A program made the position numbers and the translations under genes. Below, one piece after another: positions 1 through 8,344 of a DNA stretch of 13,517 nucleotides (positions within the stretch are counted from its first letter, which is position 1; every line of letters begins with the position of its first letter). Origin of the DNA: CAYNDB01 sp964395915 (lineage in GTDB: Bacteria; Nitrospinota_A; UBA7883; JAJRTC01); NCBI GenBank assembly GCA_964395915.1, contig CAYNDB010000071.1, positions 1 to 13,517 on the forward strand, written 5' to 3'. The notes beneath the pieces were generated by a model, which was not told the origin of the DNA, did not search any database, and was given only the letters and a program-made list of their open reading frames with translations.

Positions 1-9
1 AACCACTCT

Positions 10-921
10 TTACCCCATAACCTTCTTCGGCAATATCGTGGAAAACGGGAAACCGGCGATCGGGATTCCTTCCATTTCGCCAACGGCGATCAGTGAGCCA
101 TCTTTTTTTACTACGCGGACCATGGAGCTACCCTCAACATGGTCGAACTTTATGATGTCCGACACGCCTATCGGCATTCCGTTTCTCAGCCTATCGACAG
201 CGTGTGGTATCACAACCGCCCTCGACATATGACTAAGCCCGTCGGCCAGAGATATTATTAAGCCCTCGACTTCTTCCAGGTTATCCCTGCTGATTTTGTC
301 CAGAGGGATGGAATCCTCCACCAGGAAGTTGCTCGACTTGGCTCGTACAAGATCGGACAGATGACCGTATACCCCAAGTTTTTCGCCGATATCGTGGCAG
401 AGCGTGCGGACGTAGGTCCCGGTGGAAACACGGACGGTGAAGCTTATGTTCGGGCCGACCTTTTCCTTGAAATTAATCTCGTAAATATTCGTTTTGACAG
501 GCTCGCGTTCAACCTCTATGCCTTGCCGCGCCAGATCATACAACCTGTCGCCATTAATTTTTTTAGCGGAATACATCGGCGGCATCTGCTCGATTTCGCC
601 TACAAATCCGGACATTACTTCCCGCGCCATATCTTCGGTTATGTGTGACGGGTCCGCCTCGTTAATTACCTTGCCTGTGCGGTCCTGCGTATCTGTGGCG
701 GAGCCTAAGGTCAGCACGGCGTCATATACCTTTTCCGTCTTTTCAAGAAATGGGAAAAGCTTTGTGGCGCGGCCCATCCCCACAGGCAACACACCTGTGG
801 CCATCGGGTCCAGCGTGCCAATATATCCCACCTTTTTAACGTTTAGCTCTCGTTTAACCACCCGCACAACATCGGTGGATGTGATGCCTTCCGGCTTGTT
901 TATATTAAGAAATCCTTCCAT
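10..921 (-). CDS. truB: tRNA pseudouridine(55) synthase TruB
   Basis: Converts uridine 55 of the T-loop of tRNAs to pseudouridine in the cytoplasm. The 303-residue protein opens with the family N-terminus (NINKPEGITSTDVV, residues 6-19). The catalytic block GTLDPMATGVLP follows at 35-46, with the nucleophile Asp38. Further TruB signatures are PPMYSAKKINGDRLYDLARQG near 113-133 and STGTYVRTLCHDIGEKLG near 166-183. The length is normal for bacterial TruB with its C-terminal PUA-like part. One oddity: the residue usually His in GHxGTLDP is Tyr33 here. The ATG has GAGG only 2 nt upstream, so the ribosome site is poor, but the N-terminal match leaves no better start. It is the last gene of the minus-strand run seen here, 104 bp downstream of ispD. 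That gap has only a weak 4-bp stem followed by U-rich sequence and no convincing promoter. Confidence 0.96.
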   Translation of the reverse strand: MEGFLNINKPEGITSTDVVRVVKRELNVKKVGYIGTLDPMATGVLPVGMGRATKLFPFLEKTEKVYDAVLTLGSATDTQDRTGKVINEADPSHITEDMAREVMSGFVGEIEQMPPMYSAKKINGDRLYDLARQGIEVEREPVKTNIYEINFKEKVGPNISFTVRVSTGTYVRTLCHDIGEKLGVYGHLSDLVRAKSSNFLVEDSIPLDKISRDNLEEVEGLIISLADGLSHMSRAVVIPHAVDRLRNGMPIGVSDIIKFDHVEGSSMVRVVKKDGSLIAVGEMEGIPIAGFPFSTILPKKVMG

Positions 922-1025
922 GACCTCGGTATCCCATATTTAGAAAAAGGATCGATTGTATTACAGGCGGGAATTTATTGGAAGGATGAAATCGAAAAAT
1001 AAAACAACCTGCTGAAAAAGCAAAA

Positions 1026-1712
1026 CTATTTCATGAATTCCAGCAAAGCCTCGGCCATTTTCAAGTCGTCCTGGGTCGTGATCTTTATATTCATCTCGGA
1101 GCCGTCCACAATACGCACCGGAAGCCCAAGCCTTTCCACCAGAGACGATTCATCTGTGGCGATGAACCCGTCCCTGTCCGCCTCCCTAAGCCCCTTATGC
1201 AGGACAATCCATTGAAAAGCCTGCGGAGTTTGAATCCGCACAACATCGTCCCTGGGGATGCCTGTCACAACAACGCCGTCGGAAACTTTTTTTAACGTGT
1301 CTTTTACGCGAATAGCCACAGTCGCCGCGCCATGCTTGGACGCCTCCATAATAACGTCGTTTATCATATCGGCGGTCACAAGCGGCCTTACGCCGTCGTG
1401 GACGAGAACGACATCCGTGTTCTTGGGTAGCGCGTTAAATCCGTTCAGCACAGACTCATGCCGCGTCATCCCCCCCTCCAATACGCGGATCACTTTTTTT
1501 ATCCTGTATTTTTCTATAACATCTTTTTTGCAAAGCTCAATTTCATCCGCCGGAACCACGACAATGATCCCGCTCACAAGCTCCGACGCCGCCAGCTTTT
1601 CCAGCGTATGAACAATGATGGGACGATCCCCCAACTTCAGGAACTGCTTTTTCTTATCACCCTTCATCCTTGCGCCCGATCCGCCCGCCGGGACTATCGC
1701 AACTACTTTCAC
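1026..1712 (-). CDS. ispD: 2-C-methyl-D-erythritol 4-phosphate cytidylyltransferase IspD
   Basis: Transfers CMP from CTP to 2-C-methyl-D-erythritol 4-phosphate, the third step of the non-mevalonate isoprenoid pathway. The nucleotide-binding loop VPAGGSGARM (about residues 7-16) precedes a KKKQFL segment that matches the usual PKQ(Y/F)L. Other family signatures are HDGVRPLV, a GIPRDDVVRIQTPQAF block (the conserved QTPQ) and ATDESSLVERLG near the C-terminal half. The protein is about 228 residues, which is the monofunctional size; no IspF domain is fused or adjacent. The reading frame also allows a TTG at 1715. I prefer the GTG at 1712 because GGAG at 1721-1724 is then spaced 8 nt rather than 5. 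It lies downstream of the exonuclease gene, separated by a palindromic repeat. Confidence 0.94.
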   Translation of the reverse strand: MKVVAIVPAGGSGARMKGDKKKQFLKLGDRPIIVHTLEKLAASELVSGIIVVVPADEIELCKKDVIEKYRIKKVIRVLEGGMTRHESVLNGFNALPKNTDVVLVHDGVRPLVTADMINDVIMEASKHGAATVAIRVKDTLKKVSDGVVVTGIPRDDVVRIQTPQAFQWIVLHKGLREADRDGFIATDESSLVERLGLPVRIVDGSEMNIKITTQDDLKMAEALLEFMK

Positions 1713-1720
1713 CAATTTAT

Positions 1721-1724
1721 CTCC
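1721..1724 (-). promoter_or_regulatory. Ribosome binding site of ispD (GGAG)
   Basis: GGAG on the minus strand lies 8 nt before GTG (1712) and 5 nt before TTG (1715). It favours the GTG as the ispD start. Confidence 0.6.
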
Positions 1725-1750
1725 ATTGAATTGCCATTGCGCCCGATGTT

Positions 1751-1796
1751 GTCATCCCGCGCCTGACGCGAGATACCGGATCAAGTCCGGGATGAC
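1751..1796. repeat. Palindromic REP-like repeat with nested hairpins
   Basis: This 46-bp element starts GTCATCCCG and ends CGGGATGAC. Inside the outer arms are two further inverted repeats: CGCG-CCTGA-CGCG (1758-1770) and CCGGA-TCAAG-TCCGG (1776-1790). The whole could fold as a three-way junction in DNA or RNA. From memory, repeats beginning GTCATCCCG and ending CGGGATGAC are dispersed in many proteobacterial genomes, but only one copy is in this window. It covers the stop codon and last codons of the exonuclease gene and sits ahead of ispD, so in the transcript it may act as a stabilising or attenuating structure. Confidence 0.7.
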
Positions 1797-2407
1797 TCTT
1801 TAGCCGCATCCAGAATAATCTTGTCCAAATCCCAGTCTAGCGGAAGCCGGACAGCGTCGCCGCTCTTTGCCTTATACGTAAGGCTCTGGTTTTCAAGACC
1901 ATATTCGAACACCGATTTTGTAACCTCCACGTCGGACTCGCAATATTTAGAAACAAGGTCGCGCTTTCCTTCTTTCCACCATTGAAGCGACTGCAAGCCA
2001 TCCGCCGTCTTGCCCTTACCCAGCGTGGCGTTGGCCAGATGATTAAGGCTCAGGCGATGTCCAAGCCGGCTCTGCACATCAAGCAGTATATCGAACGATT
2101 TCACACACCGCTGAAAGTTTATGTCTGTATACGCGGCCAATACGCCGTAATCGAACCGTATATGGTTGAAACCGACAACCAGATCGGCCGAGCGAAGCTT
2201 TTCTATCAGCGCGTCAACGTCGCTCTCCCAATAGTGGATATACTTTTTTTCCTGCGAGTCGTACACAACCCCGACGGCAAGAAGCATGAGGTGTAGGTTG
2301 TTCCATCCGCCAACCTCCGCCGCGCTTTTTTGAGTTTCAAGATCGAAAAAAAGAATACGCCGTTGTGGCGCAGGGTCAGTCGATAAGATCAAGGATAGCT
2401 GCCCCAT
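1781..2407 (-). CDS. Stand-alone DEDDy-type 3'-5' exonuclease (RNase H-like fold)
   Basis: A predicted 3'-5' exonuclease of the DEDD superfamily, related to the PolB-exonuclease-like and YprB-like ribonuclease H-fold domains. Its substrate (DNA or RNA) cannot be told from sequence. Exo I is FFDLET with Asp22 and Glu24. Exo II is GFNHIRFDYG with Asp86. Exo III is YCESDV with Tyr155 and Asp159, so all four metal ligands and the DEDDy tyrosine are present. At 208 residues it is a bare nuclease domain; relatives are sometimes fused to a helicase or polymerase, and none is seen here. It starts 6 bp after the aroC stop with no clear ribosome site, suggesting translational coupling. The last residues (SSRT) and the TGA are encoded within the palindromic repeat, so the original C-terminus was probably altered. 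Confidence 0.8.
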   Translation of the reverse strand: MGQLSLILSTDPAPQRRILFFDLETQKSAAEVGGWNNLHLMLLAVGVVYDSQEKKYIHYWESDVDALIEKLRSADLVVGFNHIRFDYGVLAAYTDINFQRCVKSFDILLDVQSRLGHRLSLNHLANATLGKGKTADGLQSLQWWKEGKRDLVSKYCESDVEVTKSVFEYGLENQSLTYKAKSGDAVRLPLDWDLDKIILDAAKESSRT

Positions 2408-2413
2408 AGATTG

Positions 2414-3481
2414 TCAGGCGCGAGCGGAGCGGTTGCGCAATATATGGTCTACAAGAGTGAGGCGCATCATGGCCTCGGCGACAGGAACGGCGCGGGGGCA
2501 GATGCACGGGTCGTGCCTGCCTTCCACCTTGATCGTTGTTTCGAAACCCTCTTTATCAATCGTACGCTGTTCCTTTGATATGGACGCGGTCGGTTTAACG
2601 ACTATCCTGGCGGTTATCGTATTCCCGTTCGTAATACCTCCGTCGATCCCGCCGCTGTTGTTGGACTCGAACGCAGGTTTGCCGCCTACAATCAGCATCT
2701 GATCGTTGTTCTCCGACCCTTTCATTCCAGCCGAAGAGAATCCGGAGCCTGTCTCCACACCTTTAACGGCGTTTATCGACATCAAAGCCTTGGCGAGATC
2801 CGCGTCGAACCGGTCATACACAGGCTCTCCCAAACCAGCCGGAACACCTGTCGCCAAAACCTCTATTATCCCGCCGACCGAATCACCCTCCTTGCGGGTT
2901 TCTTTAATTTTTTCGACCATGCGCGCAGCCGCTTTCATATCCGCGCAACGCACATCGTTTGTTTCGATAACTGATCTGTCAAACGTTTCCGCCTTAACAT
3001 CGTGGATCTGAACTGTGTGGGCGAACACGTCTATTCCTTGAGACTTAAGGAACACTTTCGCCACGGCTCCGGCGGCCACACGGCACGCCGTCTCTCTCGC
3101 CGAAGAGCGTCCTCCGCCGCGATGGTCGCGATGTCCGTATTTTTGCGTATATGTATAGTCGGCATGGGCCGGCCTGAATTTATCCTTGATCGAGTCGTAA
3201 GCCGAAGAATTGGCGTCCTTGTTCTGTATCTGTATATGAATGGGGGCTCCGGTGGTTTTCCCCTCGAAAACGCCGGAGAGTATCGCGCATTTGTCCGGCT
3301 CATGACGCTGTGATGTGATATCGCTTTGTCCAACCCGTCTTCTGTCGAGTTCTTTCTGTATAACATCTTCAGAAACGTAAAGCCCCGCAGGACATCCGTC
3401 TATAACCACTCCGATAGCGGGGCCGTGCGACTCTCCCCATGTCGTGATTCTAAACTGCGTTCCAAAACTGTTGCCAGCCAT
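2414..3481 (-). CDS. aroC: Chorismate synthase AroC
   Basis: Makes chorismate from 5-enolpyruvylshikimate 3-phosphate by 1,4-elimination of phosphate, using reduced FMN. It is the last common step of aromatic biosynthesis. The protein of about 355 residues shows the N-terminal signature GTQFRITTWGESHG with a conserved His. It also has GQSDITSQRHEPD (around 52-64), SGVFEGKTTGAPI, the long FRPAHADYTY...KYGHRDHRGGGRSSARETA block (about 105-135), and the C-terminal GRHDPCICPRAVPVAEAM segment. A TTG at 3484 is in frame, but ATG 3481 gives the usual MAGN start, overlaps the aroK stop as TGATG, and has AAAGGA 6 nt upstream. It is translationally coupled to shikimate kinase. The products of aroK and aroC frame the missing AroA step, whose gene is not in the window. 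Confidence 0.97.
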   Translation of the reverse strand: MAGNSFGTQFRITTWGESHGPAIGVVIDGCPAGLYVSEDVIQKELDRRRVGQSDITSQRHEPDKCAILSGVFEGKTTGAPIHIQIQNKDANSSAYDSIKDKFRPAHADYTYTQKYGHRDHRGGGRSSARETACRVAAGAVAKVFLKSQGIDVFAHTVQIHDVKAETFDRSVIETNDVRCADMKAAARMVEKIKETRKEGDSVGGIIEVLATGVPAGLGEPVYDRFDADLAKALMSINAVKGVETGSGFSSAGMKGSENNDQMLIVGGKPAFESNNSGGIDGGITNGNTITARIVVKPTASISKEQRTIDKEGFETTIKVEGRHDPCICPRAVPVAEAMMRLTLVDHILRNRSARA

Positions 3482-4011
3482 CAACGTTCCTTTATTTTTT
3501 CTACGATTTCCTCAGCCACTTTTTCAACCGACCCACCGGTGTTATCCACGGTTATATCCGCATATCGTTCATATACAGGCTCACGCTCCGCCAGCAGGCT
3601 TTCATATGAGCCACGCAGATTGCGCTCTTCAAGAAACGCCGGTGTCCCGTCTTTTACGATCCTTTTCAACAGTTCTTCCTTTTCCACGAGAATGTGAACG
3701 AACAGAGCATCACCTTTCTCAAACCCAGCCTTATCCGCATTTATCAACGTCCCTCCACCAAAAGATACCACACGGTCCGGCGCCGCCAAAGCCTCCTTCA
3801 CCGCCAAAGTCTCCAGCTCTTTAAAGTATTCAGCGCCACGCTTCTTGTAAATATCACGAAAGGTAAGGCTCTCTCCTTCACGGTTTTTATAAAGCTCCTC
3901 GATAACGCTGTCCGTATCGACGAAGGAAAGGCTGAGTTTTTGAGCCAAAACCTTGCCCACGGTGGATTTCCCGCTGCCTTTAAAACCTGTCAATACTATC
4001 GGGCCGCTCAT
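3481..4011 (-). CDS. aroK: Shikimate kinase AroK
   Basis: Phosphorylates shikimate at the 3-hydroxyl with ATP, in the cytoplasm. The 176-residue protein is the normal size. The Walker A loop is GFKGSGKST (residues 9-17). The shikimate-binding DTD follows at about 32-34 (FVDTDSVIEELY). FRDIYKKRGAEYFKELE carries the conserved Arg and Glu, and the glycine motif FGGGTLI lies near 84-90. A lid segment (GTPAFLEERNLRG) and REPVYERYAD complete the fold. It ends in a TGATG overlap with aroC. The ATG has no visible Shine-Dalgarno sequence; the upstream glycosyltransferase gene ends 28 bp before it. AroK and the related AroL cannot be separated by sequence alone. Confidence 0.96.
   Translation of the reverse strand: MSGPIVLTGFKGSGKSTVGKVLAQKLSLSFVDTDSVIEELYKNREGESLTFRDIYKKRGAEYFKELETLAVKEALAAPDRVVSFGGGTLINADKAGFEKGDALFVHILVEKEELLKRIVKDGTPAFLEERNLRGSYESLLAEREPVYERYADITVDNTGGSVEKVAEEIVEKIKER
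3488..3493 (-). promoter_or_regulatory. Ribosome binding site of aroC (AAAGGA)
   Basis: AAAGGA on the minus strand lies inside the 3' end of aroK, 6 nt before ATG 3481. It decides between this ATG and the in-frame TTG at 3484. Confidence 0.6.
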
Positions 4012-4039
4012 ATCAATAATAAGGAATGGTTTAACCTTG

Positions 4040-5515
4040 TCAAAATTGTATCAGGCCGCCCCGATAATTGTAGCATTTATAGTAAACGAACCGCCGCACG
4101 GTCTCACCGTCGCGCACGATATCATAATCACCCGCGGCTTCAACCCTGTCGAAATATTTTTTCACTCTCTCAAGCTCCAGCCTTTTCCGCTCCGTGACAT
4201 AAAGCGCGTCTCTGCCGACAAGTTCATCGTCCGACCCGGAATATCTGAAACGTCCGATATCGGTAGTCATATACGCGTCCCTATGATCTGGCGTGTAATA
4301 GCGCAGGAGACTGGCTATCTGGTATCTGCTTGTGGCTATGAAAGTTTTCTCGTTCATCTCTTCAAGCTTCTTTCCGACATCCACCCCGAGCCCGTCATAG
4401 CCGTATACTCGCCGGTTTATCTCTCCACGGTCCGGCATTGGAACGGATGGAAACGTAATATAAGCGTGGACATACAGAACCATCGCCGCCGATATCGCAA
4501 GCGTGACAACGTAGGTCGACGACAGAGCTTTACCAGATTTTTCCGACATCCGCTCCGATACATAGGACACAAACCCCGGTGTGGCGATAGCGGCCGCTAT
4601 GTACGCCATCACCGACCAGTTTCCCTCCATCCATGATCTGAAACTATTGAACAGGAAAAAGATGAAAAGCCCGGCCGACATGAAAGCAAGGTAAAGATAG
4701 TCGTCCCGCTCTTCCCGAAGCGCCATCCAGCCTATGCCAAAAGAGCTTGCCAGAATAAAAAAGAACAGAGGCCCTCCGTACAAACCGACCTGCCCCAGCC
4801 AAAACTGCGAAAAGAGCCAAAGCCTTTTTGGAGCTTCCGAAGCGAAAGCGTGTGATAGCTGAAAGTGAAACGATATCCAGTCATGTGTGGAGTTCCAGTA
4901 CAGAACCGGCGCAAAGATAATCATCGAGAGAGCGAACGCAAGGTATGGCTCTTTTCTGAAAAGCCACCTCCGGTTTTCCGTGGAAAAGAGAAGGAAAGCT
5001 AAAAAAGCAGGAGCGAACAAAGCCGCGTTGTATTTGGAAATAAGCGAAAGCCCGAACGAAAATCCCATGGCATACCAGTAATGCGGTCTCTGTGTTTCAA
5101 CGATCTTGTAGCCGAAATAAAGCGCCAAAGCCCAGAAAAGGGTTAGAGGTGTGTCGGGAGTTATGATCATCCCCCCTATCGCAAATACCGGAATGACGTT
5201 TACCAATATCGCGGCGGCCAGACCTGTGCGCCGGCTTACAAACATGTCTGAAGCGATAGCGTACACTATCGATGTGACCACCGCCCCGCTTAATACAGCC
5301 GCAAGGCGTATAATACGTTCGGAATCCCCCAAAAGCTTTGTGGCGGCGATAAAATAGGCCACCATCGGAGGATGGTCGAAGTAGCCAAAATCAAGATTTT
5401 CGGACCATATCCAGTAGTAGGCCTCATCTGCGGAAAGATTGAACCAGCCTGTGAATACCACCTTGAAAATGGTAACGCTGAGAAGGAAAAAAATAAATGA
5501 CTTGTGTCGTGCCAC
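4040..5515 (-). CDS. GT39/ArnT-like membrane glycosyltransferase
   Basis: An integral membrane protein of 491 residues with many hydrophobic helices, typical of the PMT/ArnT (GT39, GT-C fold) family. These enzymes use polyprenyl-phosphate sugars to glycosylate lipids or proteins on the outer face of the inner membrane. The N-terminal helix (about 7-25) leads into a periplasmic loop with SADEAYYW (Asp30, Glu31: the family's catalytic acidic pair) and FGYFDHPPMVAYF. Arg-rich DSERIIRL follows, then several helices to about residue 350. A soluble C-terminal tail carries little recognisable sequence. The start is GTG, 3 bp after the sppA stop, so translation is probably coupled. The acceptor (lipid A, lipoglycan or protein) cannot be inferred, and nothing in the operon points to one. 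Confidence 0.85.
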   Translation of the reverse strand: MARHKSFIFFLLSVTIFKVVFTGWFNLSADEAYYWIWSENLDFGYFDHPPMVAYFIAATKLLGDSERIIRLAAVLSGAVVTSIVYAIASDMFVSRRTGLAAAILVNVIPVFAIGGMIITPDTPLTLFWALALYFGYKIVETQRPHYWYAMGFSFGLSLISKYNAALFAPAFLAFLLFSTENRRWLFRKEPYLAFALSMIIFAPVLYWNSTHDWISFHFQLSHAFASEAPKRLWLFSQFWLGQVGLYGGPLFFFILASSFGIGWMALREERDDYLYLAFMSAGLFIFFLFNSFRSWMEGNWSVMAYIAAAIATPGFVSYVSERMSEKSGKALSSTYVVTLAISAAMVLYVHAYITFPSVPMPDRGEINRRVYGYDGLGVDVGKKLEEMNEKTFIATSRYQIASLLRYYTPDHRDAYMTTDIGRFRYSGSDDELVGRDALYVTERKRLELERVKKYFDRVEAAGDYDIVRDGETVRRFVYYKCYNYRGGLIQF

Positions 5516-5518
5516 GTG

Positions 5519-6418
5519 TTACCAGGCTGGCCAGAGAAAATATATACCAGCGGGAAGAGACAACCTGCCGGGAAGCTTCACTTCGAACTTGTCACCGAAT
5601 AGCCTTTCCAACAGTCCCACACCGGGAACATCTTCAACTACATCCGGTTCGCCTTCAATTCCAGCCATTTTCCCCGCCGCCATTATAGCGTCTTGTAAAT
5701 CACCAAGCTCATCGACAAGGTTAAGGTCTTTGGCCTGCCTGCCAGTATAAATCCTGCCATCGGCCAGTTTCCGCATCTCTTCCACGTCCATTTCCCGTCC
5801 TTCCGCCGCATCGGTTATGAACTGGTCGTAGGTATCGTCCACTATCGCTTGCATGATCTTTCGATCCTCTTCTGTAAACGGACGATTCGGTGAGCCGGTG
5901 TCCTTGAACTTGCCGCTTTTCACAACGATAGTTCCAAGCCCGATCTTATCCATTAGCTTTTCTGTGTTGGAGAACATCATGATGACCCCGATAGAACCCG
6001 TGATCGTACCGGAGTTTGCAATAATTTTGTCGCATGCGGCTGCAATGTAGTATCCGCCGGACGCGGCCACCGACCCCATTGACGCTATAACCGGTTTTTT
6101 TTCGCTCGCCCTTTTCACAGCCAGGAAAATTTCTTGCGATGGTGTTACAACACCGCCAGGGCTTACTATACGGAGCACGATCGCTTTGACAGACTTGTCG
6201 TCCGCCCACTTCCCTATCTCGTCAATTATCGCCTGCCCGTCCATAATTACGCCTTCAAGGCGGACAAGAGCCACTTTCGATTCGGAAAAAGCGCCCTTAA
6301 TAATACTTTTCGACGGGCTGATAAGCGATACGACGGCCAGTATGAAAACGGCCCCCAACAGCATCAGGAAAAAGATGACCGCGACTACCGGATTTCGCTT
6401 TTTCTTAAGCTTAGCCAT
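5519..6418 (-). CDS. sppA: Signal peptide peptidase SppA (short form)
   Basis: A membrane-anchored serine protease with a Ser/Lys dyad that degrades cleaved signal peptides. The 299-residue protein has a basic N-terminus (KLKKKR) and one membrane anchor at about 11-33, with the catalytic domain outside. The region SVAASGGYYIAAACD places the nucleophile at Ser120, and SGKFKDTGSPNRPF places Lys172. The 52-residue separation equals that of Bacillus subtilis SppA (Ser147/Lys199), so it is the single-domain form and not the tandem E. coli form. The usual (D/N)SPGG turn is VSPGG here. A TTG at 6436 is in frame, but ATG 6418 is preferred because GGGAGAG (6428-6434) lies 9 nt upstream. It follows rpsA by 53 bp, an order common in delta-type proteobacteria. 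Confidence 0.94.
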   Translation of the reverse strand: MAKLKKKRNPVVAVIFFLMLLGAVFILAVVSLISPSKSIIKGAFSESKVALVRLEGVIMDGQAIIDEIGKWADDKSVKAIVLRIVSPGGVVTPSQEIFLAVKRASEKKPVIASMGSVAASGGYYIAAACDKIIANSGTITGSIGVIMMFSNTEKLMDKIGLGTIVVKSGKFKDTGSPNRPFTEEDRKIMQAIVDDTYDQFITDAAEGREMDVEEMRKLADGRIYTGRQAKDLNLVDELGDLQDAIMAAGKMAGIEGEPDVVEDVPGVGLLERLFGDKFEVKLPGRLSLPAGIYFLWPAW

Positions 6419-6427
6419 TAGCGCGGT

Positions 6428-6434
6428 CTCTCCC
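6428..6434 (-). promoter_or_regulatory. Ribosome binding site of sppA (GGGAGAG)
   Basis: A purine-rich GGGAGAG on the minus strand lies 9 nt ahead of ATG 6418. It overlaps the alternative TTG start at 6436, which argues against that start. Confidence 0.65.
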
Positions 6435-6471
6435 AAATTTCACCAAGTCAAACCAAAGAAAAAAGTTCAAG

Positions 6472-8313
6472 CTATTCTTTGTTTTGGTCGGTGGCTTCTT
6501 CTGTGTCTACAGGATCAGCGGAATCTTCACTTACCACCGCGTCGTCCACCTCGACACTTTCATCGGCTGATTCCATATCATCATCTGGCATAGCGGCCAG
6601 CTCCTCCATGGCCTTAAGCTCCCGCTCAACCTCCTCGGGGGAAAGCTCTTCCAAAAAGGCCTTGATGGACAGGCCGATCTTGCGATTCGCCCTGTCAACC
6701 TTTATAACTTTAGCCGTAACCTCCTGCCCGACTCGCACCGCCTTGCGGGGGTTGGCGACCCTGTTTGTAGAAAGTTGCGAAACATGAATCAATCCTTCGA
6801 TACCACTTTCGATCTCCGCAAAAGCTCCAAAGTTTGTAACTTTAACAATGTTGCATTTTACCTCGGCCCCAACAGGATATCGCTCTTCAATAGCTTCCCA
6901 TGGATCCTGATCGAGTTGTTTGAGACCAAGAGAAAGCCGTTCGTTGTCCTTATCTACGCTAAGGACTATACATTTGACCTTGTCCTTTTTCTTGATGATT
7001 TCAGACGGGTGTTTTATTTTCTGCGTCCAGCTCATATCGGAAATATGTATGAGACCGTCCACCCCTTCCTCGAGCTCTACAAAAGCTCCGAAATCCGCAA
7101 GATTACGGACACGGCCCTCGATAGTCGAGTTCACCGGATATCTTTCTTCAATACCATCCCATGGATTTGATTCAAGCTGTTTCATGCCAAGGGATATTCT
7201 CTTCTTTTCGCGATCCAATGACAATACAACCGCTTCGACCTCGTCCTCTATATTTACAACTTTAGCTGGATGACGCACATGCTTGTTCCATGTCATCTCG
7301 GTAATATGCACAAGGCCTTCGATTCCCTCTTCAAGCTCGACAAAGGCGCCGTAATCGGCAATGGACACCACCTTTCCGGTGACTTTGGAGCCCTGGCTGT
7401 ATTTGTCAGCCGCGTTAGCCCATGGATCCGGCGTGGTCTGCTTTAGTCCAAGTGAAACACGTTCTGTTTCACGATCAAACTTGAGCACCATTACCTTCAC
7501 AGAGTCTCCAATGGAGAAAAGCTCTGAAGGGTGGTTGACTCTGCCCCATGACATGTCCGTGATATGTAAAAGTCCGTCCACACCGCCAAGATCTATGAAC
7601 GCGCCGTAATCAGTGATATTTTTTACGATACCTTCAATAAGCTTGCCTTCTTCAAGGTTGCCAAGCGTAGCGTCTTTGGTGACTTTTCGCTCATCTTCAA
7701 GCAGTATGCGACGGGACAACACGATATTGCCCCGTTTCTTATTCATTTTGATGATTTTGAACTGATACGTCTCTCCGATTAACCTGTCGAGATACTTAAT
7801 AGGACGCAAATCGATCTGAGAGCCGGGCAGAAAGGCTTTTAAACCAATATCGACGGTAAGCCCTCCCTTGATCTTGGAGGTTACAACCCCTTCAACCACT
7901 TCATCGTTATCAAATTTTTCGGCAATATCGTCCCAAACGCGGATTTTATTCGCCTTGTCTTTTGATAAAACAAGCCTTCCGTTTTTGTCCTCAGTCCGTT
8001 CAAGGAGAACTTCGGTTTCGTCACCAACGTTTATTTTAGAGGCCTCTGAGCCAAATTCATAAAGAGGAATAACCCCCTCGCTTTTGAATCCGACGTCCAC
8101 GACTACATACTCATCGCTTTTCTCGATAATCGTTCCCGTTATCGGCTCACCCTCCCGAAAAGAGGTCATCCCGTCACTTATAAGACGGTCAAACTCCTCC
8201 CGTGACATTTCATTGTCGGCGTCGTCAGAAACGAAATCATATTTGACTTCCTCGTCGGTAAAATCCGCCTCCGTTACTCTTCTCCGTGTTCTTTTCTGAG
8301 TTTCTATCATCAT
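6472..8313 (-). CDS. rpsA: 30S ribosomal protein S1
   Basis: Binds mRNA leaders and helps dock them on the 30S subunit. The protein of about 613 residues has an acidic N-terminal extension (about 50 residues), then six S1 (OB-fold) domains. The first two are divergent (GTIIEKSDEYVVVDVGFKSEG; GVVTSKIKGGLTVDIGLKAF). The last four follow the canonical pattern (V..I.DYGAFV.LE.G.EGL.HI..M.W). An acidic tail of about 50 residues ends the protein. Six domains are typical of proteobacterial-type S1. I chose ATG 8313 (an ATG pair, 8313 and 8310) because homology starts after it; the frame stays open to a TTG at 8388 whose extra residues resemble nothing. The ribosome site is only AAAGAAG. The leader between cmk and rpsA contains overlapping inverted repeats. 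Confidence 0.96.
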   Translation of the reverse strand: MMIETQKRTRRRVTEADFTDEEVKYDFVSDDADNEMSREEFDRLISDGMTSFREGEPITGTIIEKSDEYVVVDVGFKSEGVIPLYEFGSEASKINVGDETEVLLERTEDKNGRLVLSKDKANKIRVWDDIAEKFDNDEVVEGVVTSKIKGGLTVDIGLKAFLPGSQIDLRPIKYLDRLIGETYQFKIIKMNKKRGNIVLSRRILLEDERKVTKDATLGNLEEGKLIEGIVKNITDYGAFIDLGGVDGLLHITDMSWGRVNHPSELFSIGDSVKVMVLKFDRETERVSLGLKQTTPDPWANAADKYSQGSKVTGKVVSIADYGAFVELEEGIEGLVHITEMTWNKHVRHPAKVVNIEDEVEAVVLSLDREKKRISLGMKQLESNPWDGIEERYPVNSTIEGRVRNLADFGAFVELEEGVDGLIHISDMSWTQKIKHPSEIIKKKDKVKCIVLSVDKDNERLSLGLKQLDQDPWEAIEERYPVGAEVKCNIVKVTNFGAFAEIESGIEGLIHVSQLSTNRVANPRKAVRVGQEVTAKVIKVDRANRKIGLSIKAFLEELSPEEVERELKAMEELAAMPDDDMESADESVEVDDAVVSEDSADPVDTEEATDQNKE

Positions 8314-8344
8314 TTGTGCTTCTTTAACTGCAAAGTCTCCTTTC

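Noticed and set aside
1003..1025. Possible terminator after ispD (TGCT-GAAAA-AGCA followed by U-rich RNA)
   Set aside because: The stem is only 4 bp and the T run is broken; too weak to call.
3953..4636. A 227-codon open frame on the plus strand
   Set aside because: Antisense to the glycosyltransferase gene and the start of aroK, with no ribosome site or domain signal.
6890..7430. Recurring CCATGGAT(C/T) blocks within rpsA
   Set aside because: They encode the PW residues that link successive S1 domains, so they reflect domain duplication and not a mobile repeat.
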